A DNA stretch of 64,000 nucleotides. Source: JBQCHF01 sp051954955. Lineage in GTDB: Bacteria; Actinomycetota; Actinomycetes; Motilibacterales; Motilibacteraceae. Shown here in pieces: positions 58,812-64,000 of this stretch. The notes under the pieces were generated by a model. That model ran no database searches. It saw only the letters and a list, made by a program, of their open reading frames with translations, and was not told where the DNA came from. The number at the start of each line of letters is the position of its first letter. Position 1 is the first letter of the stretch. A program made the translations under genes and the position numbers. The stretch is taken from the NCBI GenBank assembly GCA_051954955.1, contig JBQCHF010000181.1, positions 20,995 through 84,994 of the forward strand, in the 5' to 3' direction.

Positions 58812-58905
58812 CTCCAGGAGAGGACCGTTGGTCGGACCACGCGCCGATTCGCCCCGGGGGAAGTGGTTCCCCGGCTCCTCTGGCACCGTCCCGCGAGGGG
58901 TCGGC
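58812..58905 (-). promoter_or_regulatory. candidate ydaO-type c-di-AMP riboswitch
   Basis: On the minus strand, GAGCCGGGGAACCA (58877-58864) and GGGGCGAATCGG (58855-58844) match the two most conserved blocks of the ydaO/c-di-AMP aptamer, in the right order and close together. CCAGAGGA (58883-58876) can pair with TCCTCTCCTGG (58824-58814), closing the domain right next to the TGGAGG ribosome-binding site of the RipC-like gene. c-di-AMP riboswitches commonly control wall hydrolases in actinobacteria. Ends are approximate. Confidence 0.68.
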
Positions 58906-59482
58906 ACGTCGAGAACTCGGCGGGAGCCGCCGGTCCGATCCGGTGATCGGTGTAGGCCCGCGACTCACGGGGAAACGTAGCGGGCCGTCATCCGCTCGCA
59001 AAATCCCCTGGTGACGGAGTGTCGGTCAAGGACGGGTAAAGAGCGGCGCGGCGTGGACGGGTTGGGGGCGCTACGGACTGGTGCGCGTTGACCCGGCTCG
59101 CGCTTCCGGCCAGCGGCACCTGCGCGGGGCCAGTTCTCACAGGCGCTGATGACGGGAGCAGCCAGGCGTGGGGCGGGTCCAGCGGCCGGGCTGCGGTCCG
59201 GCCGGCGGGTCGAGTGGAGAGTTGTTGGGCGACGCGCCGGCGTGTCGCGCAAGGACCTTCCACTCGGTCGCCCAGCCCGCAGAGTGCGACATCGTTGCAC
59301 GCATCCTCGGCGTGTCGCCACGAAAGCGTCACACTCTGGTCGCCTGACCACGCGCCGGCGGCGGCACGTGACCGACGCACGACGGCTGCCGTCAACAGCC
59401 GCCTTCGCCCACGTCGAAACCGCAGGCCGGCGGGGAGGGCCCTGCCAACGGCAACTCCCCGTCCCACAAGGGGCGTCCAGCC
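58906..59482. other. long intergenic region upstream of the RipC-like gene
   Basis: About 580 bases without a convincing gene. It has one dispersed element at 59142, then two interleaved complementary pairs at 59212-59274 that could form a pseudoknot, and presumably the RipC promoter. Frames here are long only because of base composition. Confidence 0.45.
59142..59155 (+). repeat. dispersed GGCGCTGRTGACGG element, copy 5
   Basis: GGCGCTGATGACGG followed by GGAG, then GGGGCGGGTCC at a similar distance as in copy 4 (read on the minus strand), indicating the repeat extends some 35 bases beyond the core. Confidence 0.55.
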
Positions 59483-59749
59483 TCACCCCGCCTTCCGCCG
59501 GGCCCTCGTACGCGGCGGCGCCGCCTCCCCGCCCTCGCCCTGCTCCGCCGCCACCAGCCGCAGCGGCGGGACCAGCCCTCCCCCGGCGAGCACGGCCAGC
59601 GCCAGGTGCTCCTCCTCGTCCAGCACAGCACCGTTGGGCGGCATGCCGAGCAGCACGCTCACCACGCAGTCGTCGCAGGCGATGTCCCGCATCACGCACG
59701 TGTCGCAGTCGATGACCACAGCCCCTCCAGACGGGCTCGTCGGACTCAT
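59483..59749 (-). CDS. small four-cysteine protein
   Basis: An 88-residue protein of unknown function with VIDCDTCVMRDIACDDCVVSVLLG near the N-terminus: four cysteines in a CxxC...CxxC arrangement that could bind zinc or iron. The remainder is Leu/Ala/Gly-rich and basic at the end. Similar short proteins occur next to NlpC/P60 or nuclease genes in other actinobacteria, to my recollection. The ATG at 59749 is 7 bases from TAGCGT on the minus strand, giving a leaderless start. Confidence 0.65.
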   Translation of the reverse strand: MSPTSPSGGAVVIDCDTCVMRDIACDDCVVSVLLGMPPNGAVLDEEEHLALAVLAGGGLVPPLRLVAAEQGEGGEAAPPRTRARRKAG

Positions 59750-59756
59750 GGGGCGG

Positions 59757-59762
59757 ACGCTA
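59757..59762 (-). promoter_or_regulatory. -10 element of the four-cysteine gene
   Basis: Minus-strand TAGCGT, 7 bases before ATG 59749. Confidence 0.42.
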
Positions 59763-59797
59763 GGGACCACCACCGACAAGCCGGCGTCTGCGTTCGC

Positions 59798-61288
59798 TCA
59801 GCCCCGTTCGAGGCGGCGCAGCAGGGTGGCCGAGGCGACCGGTCGGGCACCGGAACGGCTCACGCCCTCGGCCACCTCCTTGTCCGAGGAGACGACGACC
59901 ACGGGGCGGCCGGACGGCTCGTTGGCCACCAGCCGCCGGATCAGCTCGTCGGCGATCTCCCCCGGCCGGCTGAACAGGACCCGGACCCCGCGCGGGGTCG
60001 CCATGATCACCGGCTGGGCCAGCTCGGCGCCGTCGAAGCAGCAGGTGACCTCCGCGCCGGTGCGGCCGGCGAGCACGGCCAGGCCGGCCACCAGCCGCTC
60101 GCGCTGCACCTGCAGCGGGAGGGAGCCGTAGCCGAGCTTGGTGACGTTGTAGCCGTCGACGACCAGGTGCACCTGCGGCAGCGTGAGCAGCTGGTCGAGC
60201 AGGGCCGGGTCGTCGGGTTCCTGGGCCTTCCCCACCACGTGACCGACGCCCGCGGTCTCGGGCAGCACCGCCGGGACGACGTCGGCCGGACGCACCGAGC
60301 CCGGGCCGGCCGGCGGCAGCGCCAGCTCCCGGCGCAGGCCCGCGCCGGCCTCGAGCAGCACGTCGAGGAGCAGCCGGACCCGGGTGTCCTCCAGCGCCCG
60401 CCCCTCCCGGGCGGTGCGGCGGGCCGTGTCCAGCGCGGCCTCCACCTCGGCCAGCCGCCCGCGCACCCGACGCAGCTCGGCCTCGGCGGCCGCGACGTCG
60501 GCGGCGGCACCGGCCCGCACCTGGTCCAGCTCCTCCAGGGCCACCCGCGCCTGCTCGGCCGCCTCGCGGCGCCCCTGGCGCGCCTCGTGCAGCCGCCGCC
60601 GCAGGTCGCTCACCTCCGCCTTGGCCGCGGTCAGGTCCGCCCGCACGCGCTCGACCTCGGCGCGGCCCTGGGCGCGGGCGGCGGCCAGCTGCTCCTCCAG
60701 CCGGGCGGTCGCCTCCTGCGCGCCCAGCGACGCCTGACGGTCGGCCCCCTGGCGCAGGTCCTCCTCGGCGGCGGCCACCAGGCCGGTCCAGCCGGCGGAG
60801 CGCACGAGGTAGGCGACGGCGGCGACGTCGAGCGGGTCGGCGGCGGCCGGTGGCCGGCCGGACTCCAGCGCGGCGACCAGGTCCGGCAGCCCCTCGCGGG
60901 CGCGGGCGCGCACCTGCCCGCGGAAGGCCCGGTCGTGCTCGACGGCGGCGGCGAGGGGCGTGGCCGCGAGGCGGGCGCGCTTGGCCGGCTGGAAGCCGCG
61001 GAAGGGCCGCAGCGAGGCCGGTACCTCCTCCGAGGTGAGGGCCCCGAGCGCGTCGGAGGCGAGGGCCACCACCCGCTGGCGCACCGGCTCGCTCAGCGGC
61101 CGGTCGAGGTGCTCAGGGGACTCGGCCCCGACCTGGTCGCTGTCGTCCTGGTCGCTGTCGTCCTGGTCGCTGGGGTCGACGTCCTCAGGCTCGGGCGCGC
61201 CGCGTCCGCGCCGCTCCTGCGACGACGCGTCGGAGTTGCGGTGCGCGGTCGGCCCGACCATGACGTGGTCCTCGGCGGCCGCACTCAC
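59798..61288 (-). CDS. coiled-coil NYN-domain (YacP-like) nuclease
   Basis: A 496-residue protein. The N-terminus has a short acidic repeat (DSDQDDSDQDD, encoded by three 15-base units); a helical domain (about 60-150) and a long coiled coil (about 155-290, rich in Ala/Arg/Glu) follow; the C-terminal 190 residues form a NYN/PIN-like RNase domain with Asp in HLVVDGYNVTK, CCFDGAE and VVVVSSDKEVA. YacP-family proteins act on RNA. GTG at 61288 has AGGGG upstream. It diverges from the DnaQ-UvrC fusion gene, both tied to nucleic acids. Confidence 0.78.
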   Translation of the reverse strand: MSAAAEDHVMVGPTAHRNSDASSQERRGRGAPEPEDVDPSDQDDSDQDDSDQVGAESPEHLDRPLSEPVRQRVVALASDALGALTSEEVPASLRPFRGFQPAKRARLAATPLAAAVEHDRAFRGQVRARAREGLPDLVAALESGRPPAAADPLDVAAVAYLVRSAGWTGLVAAAEEDLRQGADRQASLGAQEATARLEEQLAAARAQGRAEVERVRADLTAAKAEVSDLRRRLHEARQGRREAAEQARVALEELDQVRAGAAADVAAAEAELRRVRGRLAEVEAALDTARRTAREGRALEDTRVRLLLDVLLEAGAGLRRELALPPAGPGSVRPADVVPAVLPETAGVGHVVGKAQEPDDPALLDQLLTLPQVHLVVDGYNVTKLGYGSLPLQVQRERLVAGLAVLAGRTGAEVTCCFDGAELAQPVIMATPRGVRVLFSRPGEIADELIRRLVANEPSGRPVVVVSSDKEVAEGVSRSGARPVASATLLRRLERG

Positions 61289-61450
61289 GACGACCGCCCC
61301 TGATCCAGGCGACGGCGGCCGTGGTCCCGGCACGGCGCACCTGCGCTCAGGTGGTCGGCGCGCTGCTCGGAACCCATGCTCCGAGCGTACGCACCGGCGA
61401 CGAGCGCTGCCCCGCGGCGCGCCTCGCCCCGTCCTGTCGGAGGCCGTGCC

Positions 61451-61456
61451 TACGGT
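61451..61456 (+). promoter_or_regulatory. -10 element of the DnaQ-UvrC gene
   Basis: TACGGT, 7 bases before ATG 61464; leaderless geometry. Confidence 0.42.
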
Positions 61457-61463
61457 GCGGCGC

Positions 61464-63335
61464 ATGGAGCTCACCGCCGGCACCCGCGGCCGGTCAGCAT
61501 CACCCGCACCAGCACCTGCCGCGGCCCCGGCCCTGCCGGTCCAGTCGACCTTCGACGAGCTCGGCACCCCGCTGCGCGAGGTCACCTTCGTCGTCGTCGA
61601 CCTCGAGACCACCGGCGGCTCCCCCGCCTCCTGCCACATCACCGAGGTCGGTGCGGTCAAGGTGCGCGGCGGCCAGATCCTGGGCGAGTTCCAGACCCTG
61701 GTGGACCCCGGCGAGCCCATCCCGCCGTTCATCGCGGTGCTCACCGGCATCACCGACACCATGGTGGCCAGCGCACCGCGGATCGAGTCGGTGGTGCCGG
61801 CCTTCCTGGAGTTCTGCGGCCCCGACTCCGTCGTCGTGGCCCACAACGCCCCCTTCGACGTCGGCTTCCTCAAGGCCGCCTGCCAGGCCACCGGACATCG
61901 CTGGCCCGATCCGCAGGTGGTCGACACCGCCAAGCTGGCCCGGCACGTCGTCACCCGCGACGAGGCGCCCAACTGCAAGCTGGGCACGCTCGCCCGCGTC
62001 TTCCGGGCCGGCACCACCCCGGACCACCGCGCGCTGTCCGACGCCCGCGCCACCGTCGACGTCCTGCACGGCATGCTCGAGCGGCTCGGCGGCCTCGGCG
62101 TGCACTCGCTCGAGGAGCTGGCCACCTTCACCGCCCGGGTGTCGCCGCAGCAGCGGCGCAAGCGGCACCTGGCCGAGCAGCTGCCGAGCGGGCCCGGCGT
62201 CTACGTCTTCGAGGACGCCGGCGGCCGGGTGCTCTACGTCGGCAAGTCCAAGGACCTGCGCTCCCGGGTGCGCACCTACTTCACCGCCTCCGAGACCCGC
62301 ACCCGGATGGCCGAGATGGTGGGCCTGGCCGAGACGGTGCGGCCGATCTCCTGCGCCACCGGCCTGGAGGCCGAGGTGCGCGAGCTGCGGCTCATCGCCG
62401 AGCACAAGCCGCGCTACAACCGCCGCTCCCGCTTCCCGGAGAAGGCGGTCTGGCTCAAGCTCACGGCCGAGGCGTTCCCCCGGCTGTCGGTGGTCCGCGG
62501 CGTGCGCGACGACGGCTCGGCCTACCTCGGCCCGTTCGGCTCGTCCCGCACGGCGGAGCTGGCCATGGCCGCGCTGCACGAGGCGGTGCCGCTGCGTCAG
62601 TGCACGCAGCGGATCTCCCCGCGGCGGCCCTCGACGGCGTGCGTGCTGGCCGAGCTCGACCGCTGCGGCGCCCCCTGCACGGGTGCGCAGAGCGTGCAGG
62701 ACTACGCCGTCCATGCCGACACGGTGCGTGCTGCTTTCACCGGCGACGTCCGCACCGTCGTCGAGACGCTGCAGCGCCGGATCGAGGTGCTGGCCGAGCA
62801 GGAGCGCTACGAGGATGCCGCCGCCCAGCGCGACCGGCTGGCCGCCCTGGTGCGGGCGGCCGCGCGCACCCAGCGGCTGGCCGCCCTCACCGCCTGCCCC
62901 GAGGTCGTCGCCGCGCGGCGCACCCCGGAGGGCGGCTGGGAGCTGGTGTGCGTGCGCTGGGGCCGGCTGGCCGGCACCGCGGTGGTGCCCCGCGGCGTGG
63001 ACCCGCGTCCCGCGGCGGAGGCGCTGCAGGCCACCGCGGAGGTGGTGCAGCCCGAGCTGCCCGGCGTCTCCCCCACCCCGGCGGCCACCGCCGAGGAGAC
63101 CGAGTGCGTCCTGCGCTGGCTGGAGGAGCCGGGCACCCGGCTGGTGGAGCTGGAGGGCACCTGGGCCTGCCCCGCCTTCGGCGCCGGCTCGCGCCGAGCC
63201 TGGCTGGAGGCCGCCGCGGACGCCCGCGGTGCCGCCGCCCCCTTCGACGACCGCCGCGGACTGCGCCCGGTGTCCCGGCCGGTCGCCCCGCTGGGTGAGC
63301 GCCCCGCGCACCGCACCCGCATCGCGGTGGGCTGA
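61464..63335 (+). CDS. DnaQ-type exonuclease fused to a UvrC-like GIY-YIG nuclease
   Basis: A 623-residue fusion matching Rv2191. Residues about 40-200 are a DEDD 3'-5' exonuclease (FVVVDLETTGG, VVAHNAPFDVGFL, HRALSDARATV). From about 235 a GIY-YIG domain follows (GPGVYVFEDAGGRVLYVGKSKDLRSRV), then a UvrB/UvrC-like helical motif (RYEDAAAQRDRLAAL) and an uncharacterised C-terminus. It resembles E. coli Cho joined to polymerase III epsilon. Repair or processing of DNA lesions is likely. There is no helix-hairpin-helix or RNase H domain of full UvrC, so it is not the main UvrC. Confidence 0.9.
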   Translation: MELTAGTRGRSASPAPAPAAAPALPVQSTFDELGTPLREVTFVVVDLETTGGSPASCHITEVGAVKVRGGQILGEFQTLVDPGEPIPPFIAVLTGITDTMVASAPRIESVVPAFLEFCGPDSVVVAHNAPFDVGFLKAACQATGHRWPDPQVVDTAKLARHVVTRDEAPNCKLGTLARVFRAGTTPDHRALSDARATVDVLHGMLERLGGLGVHSLEELATFTARVSPQQRRKRHLAEQLPSGPGVYVFEDAGGRVLYVGKSKDLRSRVRTYFTASETRTRMAEMVGLAETVRPISCATGLEAEVRELRLIAEHKPRYNRRSRFPEKAVWLKLTAEAFPRLSVVRGVRDDGSAYLGPFGSSRTAELAMAALHEAVPLRQCTQRISPRRPSTACVLAELDRCGAPCTGAQSVQDYAVHADTVRAAFTGDVRTVVETLQRRIEVLAEQERYEDAAAQRDRLAALVRAAARTQRLAALTACPEVVAARRTPEGGWELVCVRWGRLAGTAVVPRGVDPRPAAEALQATAEVVQPELPGVSPTPAATAEETECVLRWLEEPGTRLVELEGTWACPAFGAGSRRAWLEAAADARGAAAPFDDRRGLRPVSRPVAPLGERPAHRTRIAVG

Positions 63336-63355
63336 GCCGCGCCGAGCACGGCCAC

Positions 63356-63361
63356 TAGGCT
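63356..63361 (+). promoter_or_regulatory. -10 element upstream of the Lrp-domain gene
   Basis: TAGGCT, 39 bases before GTG 63401; a short 5' leader with AGGGAG as the ribosome-binding site is predicted. Confidence 0.4.
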
Positions 63362-63400
63362 CCGCAGCGTCCGCCGCCGACGTCGACAGGGAGACCCTCA

Positions 63401-63688
63401 GTGATCACCGCGATCGTGCTCGTGCAGGCCGAGGTCGACCGCATCCCCGAGGTGGCGGCGGCGATCGCCGACATCGACGGCGTGAGCGAGGTCTACTCCG
63501 TCACCGGCAACGTCGACCTCATCGCGATGGTCCGCGTCCGCGAGCACGAGCAGCTTGCCGACGTCATCGCCGACCAGCTCAACAAGGTCGACGGCGTCAC
63601 CGGCACCGAGACCCACATCGCCTTCCGCACCTACAGCAAGCACGACCTCGAGGCGGCGTTCTCGTTGGGGCTGGAGGACGGGGACTGA
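63401..63688 (+). CDS. stand-alone Lrp/AsnC ligand-binding (RAM) domain protein
   Basis: A 95-residue protein equal to the effector domain of Lrp/AsnC regulators without the helix-turn-helix: TAIVLVQAEVDRIPEVAAAIADIDGVSEVYSVTGNVDLIAMVRV and a final GVTGTETHIAFRTYSKHDLEAAF. Such proteins bind amino acids and form octameric or decameric rings. It cannot bind DNA itself. The GTG has AGGGAG eight bases upstream. In other actinobacteria a copy precedes trpD or cytochrome bc1 genes, which would lie beyond the window. Confidence 0.85.
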   Translation: MITAIVLVQAEVDRIPEVAAAIADIDGVSEVYSVTGNVDLIAMVRVREHEQLADVIADQLNKVDGVTGTETHIAFRTYSKHDLEAAFSLGLEDGD

Positions 63689-63751
63689 GGGGTTCGGTTC
63701 GCGGCTTAGGTCGTGTCACCAGTCGCGGCTGGCGACTCCGGTTCGGCTGCC

Positions 63752-63777
63752 CACGGTCAACGGCGCTGGTGACGGCG
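63752..63777 (+). repeat. dispersed GGCGCTGRTGACGG element, copy 6
   Basis: A 26-base block identical to 22123-22148, with core at 63762-63775. The right flank begins GGGAGCAGG, similar to copy 5 (GGAGCAGC). Confidence 0.6.
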
Positions 63778-63839
63778 GGAGCAGGCGGGTGGGCACGTGC
63801 CGCGGCCGGCCTGCGGCCCTCCGGGGCGCATCTGCCCGT

Positions 63840-63887
63840 ATGGGTGGATCTCCGCTACGCATCTATGCGTAGCGGAGGTCCACCCAT
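63840..63887. repeat. 48-bp near-perfect palindrome
   Basis: Arms 63840-63862 and 63865-63887 are 23 bases each, complementary at 22 of 23 positions, with a two-base centre (CT). The arms contain CTCCGCTACGCAT. It could be a terminator, a protein-binding palindrome or part of a miniature mobile element. Confidence 0.65.
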
Positions 63888-64000
63888 CGATGATCAAGGT
63901 CCCGTCTGGGGCCTGATGCACGTGAGGGGACCCCCGACCCGCACACAAGCGGGGGAGGGGGGCCCGCACGCATACCGAACGGGGGCGGCGGCCGGCCCCC

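Larger units (their letters stand above)
63689..64000. other. terminal intergenic region with repeats
   Basis: About 312 bases to the window edge without a supported gene. It holds the repeat at 63752 and the long inverted repeat at 63840; GC-rich, low-complexity sequence continues to the end. Confidence 0.5.

Noticed and set aside
61136..61180. Direct 15-base repeats as an intergenic element
   Set aside because: They are inside the N-terminus of the NYN-domain gene and encode its acidic SDQDD repeat.
63757..63969. Minus-strand 70-codon frame at the window end
   Set aside because: It crosses the 48-bp palindrome and a dispersed element and shows no protein-like features or ribosome-binding site.

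Overview
The window is a gene-dense, very GC-rich (about 70% or more) stretch of a chromosome from a high-GC Gram-positive bacterium (Actinomycetota). The evidence is codon and base use, many GTG starts, many TANNNT hexamers 6-7 bases upstream of starts (leaderless genes), PASTA-kinase, PimB-type and RipC-like cell-envelope genes, and a gene order that tracks the Mycobacterium tuberculosis Rv2173-Rv2191 region. Carotenoid genes and no mycolate genes suggest a pigmented soil or rock actinobacterium such as Geodermatophilaceae; that placement is inference. No tRNA, rRNA, CRISPR array or insertion sequence was recognised.

Layout. 0-5.2 kb: carotenoid genes crtE-crtI, a lower-GC interruption, crtB, and a convergent heterodimeric lycopene cyclase crtYc-crtYd. 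5.2-10.1 kb: an Rv2175c-like DNA-binding protein, a ferredoxin-reductase-like flavoprotein, a LysM/transglycosylase protein and a PknL-like PASTA kinase. 10.2-14.5 kb: endonuclease IV, EamA transporter, NUDIX, a GAF-SpoIIE phosphatase and a molybdopterin oxidoreductase. 14.6-20.6 kb: a DAHP synthase behind a Tyr-Tyr-Phe leader peptide and attenuator, threonine aldolase, a PNPOx-like protein, a second, unrelated (class II) DAHP synthase, and a PPi-type phosphofructokinase. 20.6-36 kb: methyltransferase, DUF1028 protein, a two-component system, plsC, esterase, an ornithine-cyclodeaminase-type enzyme, glucokinase, an ArsA-like ATPase operon with SRPBCC proteins, and a FadD15-like acyl-CoA ligase.

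36.1-53.6 kb looks like accessory cargo between the fadD15-like and pimB-like genes, whose mycobacterial counterparts are neighbours. It holds four tandem 16-bp repeats, a histidine kinase with a degenerate ATPase domain, a LuxR-type regulator, a DnaB/RecA-fold ATPase, a receiver-like protein, a complete-looking Tad (Flp) pilus operon with a VWA-TadB fusion but no prepilin peptidase, and a glycosyltransferase/methyltransferase module with YihY and GNAT genes.

53.6-64 kb: the conserved backbone resumes with PimB-like mannosyltransferase, an M48 protease, an HExxH membrane protein, a RipC-like NlpC/P60 hydrolase behind a candidate c-di-AMP riboswitch, a NYN-domain protein, a DnaQ-UvrC fusion and a stand-alone Lrp ligand-binding domain. 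Intergenic spaces carry at least six copies of a GGCGCTGRTGACGG-centred element and several strong inverted repeats.

Physiologically the window joins pigment synthesis, aromatic amino acid entry control, glucose and fructose-6-phosphate phosphorylation, envelope remodelling (kinase, LysM/SLT, NlpC/P60, PimB) and a surface pilus with its own signalling genes.
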